A stretch of 64,000 nt of DNA from Pseudomonas neuropathica (GTDB lineage: Bacteria; Pseudomonadota; Gammaproteobacteria; Pseudomonadales; Pseudomonadaceae): the NCBI RefSeq assembly GCF_015461835.1, contig NZ_JACOPX010000001.1, positions 124,001 through 188,000 on the forward strand, written 5' to 3'. The notes under the pieces are model-generated. The model worked only from the letters and a program-made list of their open reading frames with translations, made no database searches and was not told the DNA's origin. Position numbers and translations under genes: made by a program. Of the stretch, positions 9,276 through 17,525 are shown in pieces (the first letter of the stretch is position 1; every line of letters begins with the position of its first letter).

Positions 9276-10292
9276 ATGGCCCGTGGCGGCATAACCAAAG
9301 CACTGGTGCAGATCGCGCGCACAGCGATCCTCGCCCGTGGCGAACACCCGAGCATCGATGCAGTACGCATTGAAATGGGCAACACCGGCTCGAAAACCAC
9401 GATCCATCGCTATTTGAAAGAACTGGATGACGGCGCCCAGCCCGTTGAAGCCTCGGCTGAGCCTATCGATGACGAGTTGACCGCCCTCGTCTCCAGGCTC
9501 GCCCAACGTCTCAAAGAACAAGCGCAAGAGCCCATCGAGCAAGCCCGCGAGCAGTTTGAGGAGCAGCGCGAAGCACTGGAGTCGGAGCTGAAACAGACGC
9601 GTCAGGCACTGGAAAAGCTCGAACACGAGCACGACATTCAAGGCGCTGCACTGGCGCGTGAATCCGAAGCGCTGAACAACACACGCTCGATGCTGCAGAC
9701 CGAGCAGACCCGCAATGCCGGGCTGAATCAGGCATTGGCCGACTTTGAGTTGCGCTTGCAGGACAAGGACGAGCAGATCCGCTCGCTGGAAGAAAAACAC
9801 CTGCATGCCCGTGACGCGCTGGAGCACTACCGCAACGCCACCAAAGAGCAGCGCGAGCAGGAACAGAGCCGCCACGAAGCGCAGGTGCAGCAGATTCAGG
9901 CCGAATTGCGTCAGGCGCAGCAAAGTGCATTGGTCCGCCAGGACGAGATCACGCAACTGCACCGCGACAACGAACGCCTGCTCACGGAAAACCGTGGCAC
10001 GCAGCGCGAACTGAGTCTGCTGCAGGATCAGCTCAAGCAGAGCAATCAGCGTCAGGACCAATTGCTCGAGCAAACGACCCGCGTCGACAGCGAACGCACC
10101 CTCCTCCAGGAACGCCTGCGCGTGGCCACGCTGGAAAGCCAGACACTCAAGCAGAGCGTCGAGGAACAGACGCTGCTCAACCAGTCACTGGAAAAGGAAT
10201 TGAACAAGGCTCAGGCAAGCCTGAAAGAAAACCAGCGTCTGGCGGCTGCCGTTGCGGCAGCGCCAGACTCGGCCAAGCCGAAAGACGCTTAA
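9276..10292 (+). CDS. KfrA-type DNA-binding coiled-coil protein, TnpT-like
   Basis: The product is 338 aa. Residues 1-60 form a KfrA N-terminal helix-turn-helix ([20 protein letters not shown] followed by [13 protein letters not shown]). From about residue 70 to 325 the protein is almost entirely heptad-rich coiled coil (E, Q, L and R-rich). This is the plan of TnpT, the accessory factor of the tyrosine recombinase TnpS, and of plasmid KfrA regulators. TAGGAG precedes the ATG. It is divergent from the recombinase at 9098, and its 3' end overlaps the convergent gorA stop by 4 bp. Inferred role: binding the intergenic palindromes and assisting recombination. Confidence 0.78.
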   Translation: MARGGITKALVQIARTAILARGEHPSIDAVRIEMGNTGSKTTIHRYLKELDDGAQPVEASAEPIDDELTALVSRLAQRLKEQAQEPIEQAREQFEEQREALESELKQTRQALEKLEHEHDIQGAALARESEALNNTRSMLQTEQTRNAGLNQALADFELRLQDKDEQIRSLEEKHLHARDALEHYRNATKEQREQEQSRHEAQVQQIQAELRQAQQSALVRQDEITQLHRDNERLLTENRGTQRELSLLQDQLKQSNQRQDQLLEQTTRVDSERTLLQERLRVATLESQTLKQSVEEQTLLNQSLEKELNKAQASLKENQRLAAAVAAAPDSAKPKDA

Positions 10293-11647
10293 GCGCCGAC
10301 CGGCGTACGCATGGTGACGAATTCTTCGGCGGCCGTCGGGTGCACCCCGATCGTGTCGTCGAAGTCGCGCTTGGTTGCGCCAGCTTTCAACGCAATTGCC
10401 AGGCCCTGGACGATCTCACCAGCGTCCGGGCCGACCATGTGGCAGCCGAGGACTTTGTCAGTCTTGCCGTCGACCACCAGTTTCATCAGGGTTTTTTCCT
10501 GGCACTCGGTCAGGGTCAGTTTCATCGGCCGGAACCGGCTTTCGAAAATCACCACGTCGTGGCCAGCCTCGCGCGCTTCTTCTTCGGTCAAACCGACCGT
10601 GCCGATGTTCGGCAGGCTGAACACCGCCGTCGGGATCATCTTGTAATCTACCGGACGGTATTGCTCTGGCTTGAACAGACGTCGCGCCACAGCCATACCT
10701 TCAGCCAGCGCCACCGGCGTCAGTTGCACACGACCAATGACATCGCCCAGCGCCAGAATCGATGGCTCGCTGGTCTGATACTGCTCGTCGACTTTGATGA
10801 AGCCTTTGTCATTGAGCTGCACATCGGTATTTTCCAGGCCCAGATTGTCGAGCATCGGTCGTCGACCCGTGGCGTAGAACACGCAATCCGCTTCCAGCAC
10901 ACGACCATCTTTAAGGGTGGCTTTCAAACTGCCATCGGCCTGCTTGTCGATACGCGCGATGTCGGCATTGAACTGCAGATCGAGGCCACGCTTGGTCAGC
11001 TCTTCCTGCAAATGCTTGCGCACCGAACCATCGAAGCCGCGCAGGAACAGATCGCCGCGATACAGCAGCGTGGTGTTCGCGCCCAGGCCGTGGAAGATCC
11101 CGGCAAATTCGACCGCGATGTAACCGCCGCCAACCACGAGCACACGCTTTGGCAGCTCCTTGAGGAAGAACGCCTCATTGGAACCGATGGCGTGTTCGCG
11201 CCCCGGAATCTCCGGAATCTGCGGCCAGCCGCCGGTGGCGATGAGAATGTTCTTCGCGGTGTAACGCTCACCATTCACTTCAACCTCATGCGGGCCAACG
11301 ATCTTCGCGTGCGCTTCATGCAAGGTCACGCCGCTGTTGACCAACAGGTTGCGATAGATGCCGTTGAGGCGATTGATCTCGCGATCCTTGTTGGCGATCA
11401 GCGTCGCCCAATCGAAATTCGCTTCGCCCAGGCTCCAGCCAAAACCGGACGCCTGCTCAAAGTCTTCGGCGAAATGCGCGCCGTACACCAGCAACTTTTT
11501 CGGCACACAGCCGACGTTAACGCAGGTCCCGCCCAGATAACGGCTCTCCGCCACCGCCACTTTCGCACCGAAACCGGCCGCAAACCGCGCAGCGCGCACA
11601 CCGCCGGAACCGGCACCAATCACATAAAGGTCAAAATCGTAGGCCAT
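10289..11647 (-). CDS. gorA: Glutathione-disulfide reductase
   Basis: A 452-aa FAD- and NADPH-dependent disulfide oxidoreductase that regenerates GSH in the cytoplasm. It shows the N-terminal FAD motif [14 protein letters not shown], redox-active pair C42 and C47 (GGTCVNVGC), NADPH-binding [13 protein letters not shown], and the C-terminal catalytic GVHPTAAEE His-Glu motif contributed to the partner active site. The length is full. It overlaps the convergent tnpT-like gene by 4 bp at the stop codons and supports gloA and other glutathione-using enzymes nearby. Confidence 0.95.
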   Translation of the reverse strand: MAYDFDLYVIGAGSGGVRAARFAAGFGAKVAVAESRYLGGTCVNVGCVPKKLLVYGAHFAEDFEQASGFGWSLGEANFDWATLIANKDREINRLNGIYRNLLVNSGVTLHEAHAKIVGPHEVEVNGERYTAKNILIATGGWPQIPEIPGREHAIGSNEAFFLKELPKRVLVVGGGYIAVEFAGIFHGLGANTTLLYRGDLFLRGFDGSVRKHLQEELTKRGLDLQFNADIARIDKQADGSLKATLKDGRVLEADCVFYATGRRPMLDNLGLENTDVQLNDKGFIKVDEQYQTSEPSILALGDVIGRVQLTPVALAEGMAVARRLFKPEQYRPVDYKMIPTAVFSLPNIGTVGLTEEEAREAGHDVVIFESRFRPMKLTLTECQEKTLMKLVVDGKTDKVLGCHMVGPDAGEIVQGLAIALKAGATKRDFDDTIGVHPTAAEEFVTMRTPVGA

Positions 11648-11728
11648 TTCTATCTCCTCGGCAGGGGATCAGCATACCTGCAGCCACCCATTGGGCAAGC
11701 GCTGCCAATCATATGGGGGCGCAAAATG

Positions 11729-11754
11729 AAAAAACCCGCCGAAGCGGGTTTTTC
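11729..11754. terminator. Terminator after galU
   Basis: Stem ACCCGC/GCGGGT (11734-11739, 11744-11749) with loop CGAA, an A-run on the left (U-run for the minus strand) and T5 on the right. It lies 22 bp past the galU stop. Confidence 0.85.
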
Positions 11755-11775
11755 TGACAGACAATTCAAGCGCTC

Positions 11776-12615
11776 TTAGTAAGCCTTGCCAGTCTTGTAG
11801 AAGTTCTCGAAGCAGAAGTTGGTTGCTTCGATGTAGCCTTCAGCGCCACCGCAGTCGAAACGCTTGCCTTTGAACTTATAGGCCATGACGCAGCCGTTCT
11901 GGGCTTGTTTCATCAGGGCGTCGGTGATCTGGATTTCGCCGCCCTTGCCTGGCTCGGTTTGTTCGATCAGGTCGAAGATGTCCGGAGTCAGGATGTAACG
12001 ACCGATGATTGCCAGGTTCGACGGCGCGTCTTCCGGCTTTGGCTTCTCGACCATGCTGTGAACGCGGTAGATGTCGTCGCGGATCATCTCGCCGGCAATC
12101 ACGCCGTACTTGCTGGTTTCCTGTGGATCGACTTCCTGGATGGCGATGATCGAGCAGCGGAACTGCTTGTACAGTTTGACCATCTGGGTCAGCACGCCGT
12201 CGCCTTCGAGGTTGACGCACAGGTCGTCCGCCAGGACCACGGCGAATGGTTCGTCACCGATCAGCGGGCGACCGGTCAGGATCGCGTGGCCCAGACCTTT
12301 CATTTCAGTCTGACGGGTGTAGGAGAACGAGCACTCGTCGAGCAGTTTGCGGATACCGACCAGGTATTTCTCTTTGTCGGTGCCTTTGATCTGGTTTTCC
12401 AACTCGTAGCTGATGTCGAAGTGGTCTTCCAGAGCACGCTTGCCACGACCGGTCACGATGGAGATTTCCGTCAGGCCAGCGTCCAGAGCTTCTTCAACGC
12501 CGTACTGGATCAGTGGCTTGTTTACCACCGGCAGCATTTCTTTAGGCATGGCTTTAGTCGCTGGCAGGAAGCGAGTACCGTAACCGGCTGCTGGGAACAA
12601 GCATTTCTTGATCAT
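11776..12615 (-). CDS. galU: UTP-glucose-1-phosphate uridylyltransferase
   Basis: The 279-aa enzyme makes UDP-glucose for LPS, exopolysaccharide and trehalose pathways. The N-terminal nucleotidyltransferase signature FPAAGYGTRFLPATKAMPKE is intact, as are the FAVVLADDL metal-binding region and the MVEKPKPEDAPSNLA segment. It is monocistronic with a terminator behind it. The 258 bp upstream (12616-12873) hold its promoter region and no other gene I can support. Confidence 0.95.
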   Translation of the reverse strand: MIKKCLFPAAGYGTRFLPATKAMPKEMLPVVNKPLIQYGVEEALDAGLTEISIVTGRGKRALEDHFDISYELENQIKGTDKEKYLVGIRKLLDECSFSYTRQTEMKGLGHAILTGRPLIGDEPFAVVLADDLCVNLEGDGVLTQMVKLYKQFRCSIIAIQEVDPQETSKYGVIAGEMIRDDIYRVHSMVEKPKPEDAPSNLAIIGRYILTPDIFDLIEQTEPGKGGEIQITDALMKQAQNGCVMAYKFKGKRFDCGGAEGYIEATNFCFENFYKTGKAY

Positions 12616-12873
12616 ATAAGTCCTTGAAAGGGCTGTGTGTACGAGTTTCGGCGCAGTCTAATCAGGCGGCGTGCACCTTACAATGCCCCGCACTGGCTAA
12701 CCGATGCCAACATAGAGAAATATTCTCGCCGATAGTTCCATCGACATCCTGGCGCAGCCAGATCAGCGTAGCTCAAAGCAGCCGAGAAACTGAATCACCA
12801 TACGCTCATCGCCCCCCAATGCGAGCATTTGCCGGTATCATGGCGCCTTTGAACCAGCGAACGAGACAGATAG

Positions 12874-13059
12874 ATGGCCGCGGTAAAAATCGTCAACGGG
12901 TATGTGATCGACAAGAAAGACGGCAAGTGGACGCTGACCACGACCAATGGCGAGCACATCGCCGGGCCTTTCGACAGCGAACAAATGGCGACCGATGTAG
13001 CGGCAGTGTTCACCGACACTCCGGCATCGGCCAAGCGCCGTGGCAAAGATCAGGACTGA
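12874..13059 (+). CDS. Small conserved hypothetical protein (61 aa)
   Basis: A 61-aa soluble protein starting MAAVKIVNGYVIDKKDG. It looks like a small beta-rich fold with the pattern DKKDGKWTLTTTNGEHIAGPF, followed by a helix and a charged tail. No catalytic motif is seen. Coding is supported by natural-looking composition and by a strong terminator placed immediately after it (13076). Its ribosome site is weak (GAGACAGATAG). Function unknown. Confidence 0.65.
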   Translation: MAAVKIVNGYVIDKKDGKWTLTTTNGEHIAGPFDSEQMATDVAAVFTDTPASAKRRGKDQD

Positions 13060-13075
13060 TCGACTGCGACGCCCC

Positions 13076-13104
13076 AAGCCCTGCCCTTGCGCAGGGCTTT
13101 TTTG
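13076..13104 (+). terminator. Rho-independent terminator
   Basis: Perfect 9-bp stem AAGCCCTGC (13076) and GCAGGGCTT (13091) with loop CCTTGC, followed by T6. It ends the 61-aa gene. Confidence 0.9.
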
Positions 13105-13195
13105 TGCCCACCTACAAACAAGTGGCCAAACGCTATAACCTTTTCACACCGGCGCTGTCAGAGCGTCTAGTCCCTCCTCGCTGAAGACCACAAAC

Positions 13196-13483
13196 ATGAA
13201 TCTGAAAAAATGGCTGCCCCTGATTGCGGTATTGGCACTGGCCGGTTGCGCCACCTCCCAACCCACATACCTGAACAATGGTGAACAGGGGCTGTCGATC
13301 GATTGCTCCGGTGAAGCGAATTCCTGGGCGACCTGCTATGAAAAAGCCGATGCCTCCTGCGCGGGCACTGGCTACCGAATCGTTGGCACCGACGGCACAC
13401 CCCAGCCCAAGGAAAGCGACAAAACCCTGGGCGTTGATGTCGGCAACTACAAGAACCGCAGCGTTGTCGTGGTCTGCAAATAG
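13196..13483 (+). CDS. Small lipoprotein (95 aa)
   Basis: The N-terminus MNLKKWLPLIAVLALAGC is a clear type II signal peptide with lipobox LAGC (Cys18). The mature part is about 78 residues and has five further cysteines (in SIDCSG, WATCYEK, DASCAG and VVVCK), suggesting disulfides in the periplasm. The sequence resembles the small YecR-like lipoproteins of Pseudomonas. Residue +2 after the lipid Cys is Ala, favouring the outer membrane. Function unknown. Confidence 0.75.
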   Translation: MNLKKWLPLIAVLALAGCATSQPTYLNNGEQGLSIDCSGEANSWATCYEKADASCAGTGYRIVGTDGTPQPKESDKTLGVDVGNYKNRSVVVVCK

Positions 13484-13486
13484 ACC

Positions 13487-13717
13487 TTACATATGAATTT
13501 CGGCGAACTTGATCCCGAGTCCACGAACGACTTCGATCAGATCGTCGAGACGGTTGAAGGATTCGACTTCGTCGTTATCGTCGACCAGAAAGTAGCTGCG
13601 CCCGGCGCTCTTCTTGAAAAACACGATCCATTCACCCGGATTCGCCGGGTTCTGGATGACATGGGTGGCAGAGATCAGGCCCTCTACGTGGCGCTCCCGT
13701 ACTTGCTCTCGCTTCAT
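13487..13717 (-). CDS. Small conserved hypothetical protein (76 aa)
   Basis: Starts at ATG 13717 (MKREQVRERHVEGLISATHV), preceded by GGAG; the 16-codon upstream extension is not needed. The protein is soluble with a compact alpha/beta pattern (EWIVFFKKSAGRSYFLVDDND). Similar proteins are common as hypotheticals in Pseudomonas. It is convergent with the lipoprotein at 13196, leaving 3 bp between the stops. Function unknown. Confidence 0.65.
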   Translation of the reverse strand: MKREQVRERHVEGLISATHVIQNPANPGEWIVFFKKSAGRSYFLVDDNDEVESFNRLDDLIEVVRGLGIKFAEIHM

Positions 13718-13788
13718 CGCGACTCCAGAAATGAAAATGCCGTCACAGCATGACTGCGACGGCATCGGTGCTGATGACGGTCAGTCTA

Positions 13789-14145
13789 TCAGCCGGAAAT
13801 ACACGCATTGGCGGCCTTTTGCACGTCACGCGGGCGAACCGGCACATTCGACATGCGCTCATGCAACTTGATGCTGCTGCCACCGGAGCGATCTTCGATA
13901 TCAAACACCGCGGCTGCACCCGTGGAAAGTTTCCCCGGCACGATGACCCGAACCCCGTCCTTGTGCGGCTGCACTTGCAGCGCGCCGCGGCTGTCTGCCA
14001 GTTTATCGGCCAGACACTGGGCATATTCATGGGGTTTCTTGCCGGAGATCACGCTCATGGTCGGCAGCGTTTCATTGATTTCGGAAACACTCGCACAACC
14101 ACCCACAGCCAGAATCAACGGCAGACACACCACACCCCACTTCAT
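13789..14145 (-). CDS. Lipoprotein of unknown function (118 aa)
   Basis: Signal peptide MKWGVVCLPLILAVGGC with a lipobox-like VGGC (Cys17) and a mature domain of about 100 residues ending in two Cys-bearing helices (EYAQCLADKL and KAANACISG). GGAGG lies upstream of ATG 14145. It follows the 76-aa gene's upstream side with 71 bp between, and both are on the minus strand. Function unknown. Confidence 0.72.
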   Translation of the reverse strand: MKWGVVCLPLILAVGGCASVSEINETLPTMSVISGKKPHEYAQCLADKLADSRGALQVQPHKDGVRVIVPGKLSTGAAAVFDIEDRSGGSSIKLHERMSNVPVRPRDVQKAANACISG

Positions 14146-14355
14146 ACAAAACCTCCGTTAAAGACCGTCCGACAGCACAAATGCCGTTTTTCTCCGGGGC
14201 CTTCTGCATTTAACCCGCATCCGATTGCGAATATCTGTTCAAAATTGTCAAACCAACGCCCGACGGCCAGATAATAACCCGTGCGGGCTGATAAACTGCG
14301 CCAATCGACAAGCTATCGTTTTGATTTTGTAGAAAAAGCCCTTCTGGAGGCGCCC

Positions 14356-14658
14356 ATGAAATTCATTCACCAGCGCGAACACCTCAACGAAGACGACATC
14401 GTCGTCATCCAATGCTCGCAAATGTGCAACATCCGTCTGATGAACGACGCCAATTTCCGCAGCTTCAAGAACGGCGGCCGTCACACCTATCACGGCGGCG
14501 CCTTCGACACCTTCCCGGCCCGTATCACCGCGCCGAGCACCGGTTTCTGGAACATCACCATCGACACCGTCAACCGCCGCGCGATCAGCGTTACCCGCAA
14601 GCCGACTTTGACTCACTCGATCAAGATCATCCGTCGCTCCAGCACTAAACTCAGCTGA
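14356..14658 (+). CDS. DUF1883-type small protein (100 aa)
   Basis: Starts at ATG 14356 (MKFIHQREHLNEDDIVVIQC) after TCTGGAGG. The 100-aa product is beta-rich and matches the DUF1883 pattern: N-terminal FIHQREHLNEDDIVVI, central NFRSFKNGGRHTYHGG, and a basic C-terminus. The family has no established biochemical role. The next gene begins 28 bp downstream and is probably co-transcribed. Confidence 0.78.
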   Translation: MKFIHQREHLNEDDIVVIQCSQMCNIRLMNDANFRSFKNGGRHTYHGGAFDTFPARITAPSTGFWNITIDTVNRRAISVTRKPTLTHSIKIIRRSSTKLS

Positions 14659-14686
14659 GACACGTCGCTCAACCAGAAAGGAATGC

Positions 14687-14863
14687 ATGACCGTGGCCCA
14701 AACGACCAAATACGTCATCAAGTACAAACTCAACGGTGAACGCCGCTTCGAGTTCGCGCAACTGGAAAACGGCACTGAAGAAGAAGCCAAGGCTGCTCTG
14801 GATGCCCTTCACGGCCAGAGCGACGACGTGATCAGCGACATCGCCGTCAGCAAAGCGCTGTAA
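14687..14863 (+). CDS. Small conserved hypothetical protein (58 aa)
   Basis: ATG at 14687 with AAGGA 6-10 bp upstream opens a 58-codon frame (MTVAQTTKYVIKYKLNGERR) ending TAA at 14863. The product is a small soluble alpha/beta protein with acidic helices (EEEAKAALDALHG). Third-position GC bias is strong and the frame starts cleanly after a ribosome site, so it is probably real. It likely forms an operon with the DUF1883 gene. Function unknown. Confidence 0.65.
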   Translation: MTVAQTTKYVIKYKLNGERRFEFAQLENGTEEEAKAALDALHGQSDDVISDIAVSKAL

Positions 14864-14956
14864 GCATCGACAGGAATTCGACCGCAAGCGGCGGAGTGTT
14901 CTGCCGCTACGTCCTGCCTAGACTGACTTTCTTCGACCAAGCGTCAAGGAGTCAGT

Positions 14957-15667
14957 ATGTCGATGTCACCCTCGCGTCTGGATTCGCTCGACTGGGCAAG
15001 CATTGCGCAGCAACTGGATCAGGACGGCTACGCGATCATCCGTTCGCTGCTGCTGGCCAACACCTGCGATCACCTGAGTGCGCTGTATCCACAGACCGAA
15101 CCGTTTCGATCGCAGGTCATCATGGCCCGCCACGGTTTCGGTCGCGGCGAGTACAAATACTTTCGATATCCCCTGCCGACACCGGTAGAACGCCTTCGCT
15201 GCGCCTTGTATCCGCGCCTGGTCCCCTTGGCCAATCGCTGGTACGAACGCATGCACCTGCCCGAGCGTTTTCCGGCGAGCCACGCCGAGTTTCTTCAGCG
15301 TTGCCATGCCGCCGGTCAACGACGCCCTACCCCTCTTCTGTTGCAGTACGGCCCGCAGGACTACAACTGCCTGCATCAGGACCTGTACGGCGAATCGGTT
15401 TTTCCGCTGCAAGTGGCGATTCTTCTGTCAGCACCCGGGCAAGACTTCAGCGGTGGAGAGTTCGTTCTCACCGAGCAGCGCCCGCGCATGCAATCTCGCC
15501 CGCACGTGCTGGACCTGACGAAAGGTGATGCGCTGATTTTTGCCGTCAACCAGCGCCCGGTCAGAGGCGTGCGCGGCGACTATCGGGTGACCATGCGCCA
15601 CGGTGTCAGTCGCCTGCACAGTGGAAAAAGGCATACCCTAGGCATCATCTTTCACGACGCAACCTGA
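14957..15667 (+). CDS. 2OG-Fe(II) oxygenase, predicted nucleic-acid-modifying type
   Basis: A 236-aa protein starting after AAGGAG. The Fe(II) ligands are the HxD pair in LHQDLYG and a C-terminal His in the RHTLGIIFHDA region; the Arg there likely binds 2-oxoglutarate. The GIIFHDA ending and length fit the Oxygenase-NA family (PF09859), proposed to act on nucleic acids. Its stop overlaps the alkB start by 1 nt (TGATG) and ada follows, so it is most likely part of the alkylation-damage response. Substrate is inferred from context only. Confidence 0.82.
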   Translation: MSMSPSRLDSLDWASIAQQLDQDGYAIIRSLLLANTCDHLSALYPQTEPFRSQVIMARHGFGRGEYKYFRYPLPTPVERLRCALYPRLVPLANRWYERMHLPERFPASHAEFLQRCHAAGQRRPTPLLLQYGPQDYNCLHQDLYGESVFPLQVAILLSAPGQDFSGGEFVLTEQRPRMQSRPHVLDLTKGDALIFAVNQRPVRGVRGDYRVTMRHGVSRLHSGKRHTLGIIFHDAT

Positions 15668-16338
15668 TGGCCATGTCCTCAACAACTCTCGACCTGTTCG
15701 CTGACCACGAACCCGAACAACAAGCCCGAGCCGAACAGATTGGCGAACAATCCTGGCTATTGCGCGGCTTCGCCCTGCCGATTGTCAATCAATTGCTGCC
15801 GGCACTGGACGCCGTTCTTGCAGCGGCCCCCTTGCGCCACATGGTCACACCGGGCGGTTTCAGCATGTCAGTCGGCACCAGCAGTTGCGGTGAGTGGGGC
15901 TGGATCACTGATCGCAGCGGCTATCGTTATTCGGGTGTCGACCCGCTCAACGGGCTGCCTTGGCCGCAGATGCCGAAATCCTTCGCTGCGCTGGCGCATT
16001 CGGCAGCCGAGCGAGCTGGTTTTTCTGACTTCAATGCAGATTCCTGCCTGATCAATCGCTATGTCCCCGGCGCAAAAATGTCATTGCATCAGGATAAAGA
16101 CGAAAAGGACTACGCCGCGCCGATCGTTTCCCTGTCACTCGGATTGCCTGCCATATTTCTGTTCGGCGGTTTTACGCGCAGCGACAAGACCCGGCGAATT
16201 CCGCTGCTGCACGGTGACATGGTGGTCTGGGGCGGCGTCGACCGATTGCGCTACCACGGCGTATTGCCAATCAAGCAAAGTCAGCATCCGCGCCTGGGTC
16301 AACAGCGGATCAATCTGACGTTTCGGGTTGCTCGCTGA
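15667..16338 (+). CDS. alkB: DNA oxidative demethylase AlkB
   Basis: The 223-aa 2OG-Fe(II) dioxygenase removes 1-methyladenine and 3-methylcytosine lesions by oxidation. The signature is complete: HQDKDE (Fe ligands H and D), LLHGDMVVWGG, RLRYHGV (third His ligand), and the RINLTFR motif that binds 2-oxoglutarate. The N-terminal nucleotide-recognition lid (GFSMSVGTSSCGEWGW) is also typical. It is translationally coupled to the preceding oxygenase by a 1-nt overlap and sits 88 bp before ada. Confidence 0.94.
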   Translation: MAMSSTTLDLFADHEPEQQARAEQIGEQSWLLRGFALPIVNQLLPALDAVLAAAPLRHMVTPGGFSMSVGTSSCGEWGWITDRSGYRYSGVDPLNGLPWPQMPKSFAALAHSAAERAGFSDFNADSCLINRYVPGAKMSLHQDKDEKDYAAPIVSLSLGLPAIFLFGGFTRSDKTRRIPLLHGDMVVWGGVDRLRYHGVLPIKQSQHPRLGQQRINLTFRVAR

Positions 16339-16425
16339 ACCCGAAAAATTTGACCGCAAGGCCCGGAGTGTTGTGCCTGGCGAGGCTGGTTAACCTGAAT
16401 CAAACAGGTCAACGGATTACTCATC

Positions 16426-17493
16426 ATGAAAACGCTTTCGACCCCGCTTGATACCGAACATGATCCGCGCTGGGCCGCCGTGCTTGCACGGGATCCGCAG
16501 GCGGACGGGCAGTTTGTCTATGCGGTAAAAACCACGGGCATCTACTGCCGCCCGAGCAGCCTGGCACGCTTGCCGAAACCGCAGAATGTCGAGTTTTTCG
16601 ACACCGCCCAGCAGGCCGAATCCGCGGGTTATCGGCCGAGCAAACGTGCGAGCAAGGATCAAAGTGATGTCGCCGCGCAGCATGCCGCGACCGTCGCCAC
16701 GGCATGCCGGCAAATCGAGATGGCCGAAAATCCGCCCGCTCTGAACGAGCTCGCAGAGACGGCCGGTTTGAGCCCGTTTCACTTTCATCGCGTGTTCAAA
16801 GCCGCCACTGGCCTGACGCCAAGAGCCTACGCCGCCGCCCATCGTTCGCGCAGAGTGCGTGAACGTCTCGCGGACGGCAATTCGGTGACGGATGCTCTAT
16901 ACGACGCAGGCTTCAACTCCAACAGCCGCTTCTACGAATCAGCCAACCAACTGCTGGGTATGAAACCTGGCGACTACCGCGCTGCCGGTCAAAACAACGA
17001 CATCCATTTTGCCGTAGGCCAATGCTCGCTGGGCGCAATTCTGGTGGCGCAAAGCGAGCGTGGGGTGTGCGCGATTTTGCTGGGTGACGACCCGCATCAA
17101 CTGGTGTGCGACCTGCAGGATCAGTTTCGCAACGCCAACCTGATTGGCGCAGACAGCGGGTTTGAACAGTTGATCGCCAAAGTCGTGGGTTTTATCGAAG
17201 CGCCGGCCATTGGCCTGGATCTGCCACTGGATGTGCGGGGGACAGCGTTTCAGGAACGTGTCTGGCAAGCGTTGCGCGAGATTCCGCTCGGCAGCACCGC
17301 CAGCTATGCCGAAATTGCCCAGCGCATCGGTGCGCCGACGTCCATGCGCGCTGTGGCTCAGGCATGCGGGGCCAACCGCCTGGCAGTGGCGATCCCTTGC
17401 CACCGCGTGGTGCGCAGCGATGGCAACCTTTCCGGTTATCGCTGGGGGGTCGAGCGCAAGCGTCAGTTGCTTGAACGCGAGACGCCGGCGTGA
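16426..17493 (+). CDS. ada: Ada regulator/O6-methylguanine-DNA methyltransferase with degenerate zinc site
   Basis: A 355-aa protein with the full Ada order: N-terminal Ada_Zn_binding domain (1-80), AraC-type helix-turn-helix (about 85-180) and a C-terminal methyltransferase with IPCHRVV, whose Cys accepts alkyl groups from O6-methylguanine. In the N-terminal domain the residue equal to E. coli Cys38 is kept (C41, IYCRPSS). The other three zinc ligands are S45, S72 (YRPSK) and A75 (KRASK) instead of Cys. The known switch, methyl transfer to a Zn-bound Cys, may therefore be altered or lost. The methyltransferase half looks intact. It closes the oxygenase-alkB-ada group. Confidence 0.92.
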   Translation: MKTLSTPLDTEHDPRWAAVLARDPQADGQFVYAVKTTGIYCRPSSLARLPKPQNVEFFDTAQQAESAGYRPSKRASKDQSDVAAQHAATVATACRQIEMAENPPALNELAETAGLSPFHFHRVFKAATGLTPRAYAAAHRSRRVRERLADGNSVTDALYDAGFNSNSRFYESANQLLGMKPGDYRAAGQNNDIHFAVGQCSLGAILVAQSERGVCAILLGDDPHQLVCDLQDQFRNANLIGADSGFEQLIAKVVGFIEAPAIGLDLPLDVRGTAFQERVWQALREIPLGSTASYAEIAQRIGAPTSMRAVAQACGANRLAVAIPCHRVVRSDGNLSGYRWGVERKRQLLERETPA

Positions 17494-17525
17494 AGGGTCA
17501 ATCGATGCTACGCAACCTGAAAACC

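Noticed and set aside
8160..10073. 637-codon minus-strand frame reading through the recombinase and the KfrA-like gene
   Set aside because: Only residues from 9098 downwards match a recombinase; the rest is antisense to the coiled-coil gene and is not protein-like.
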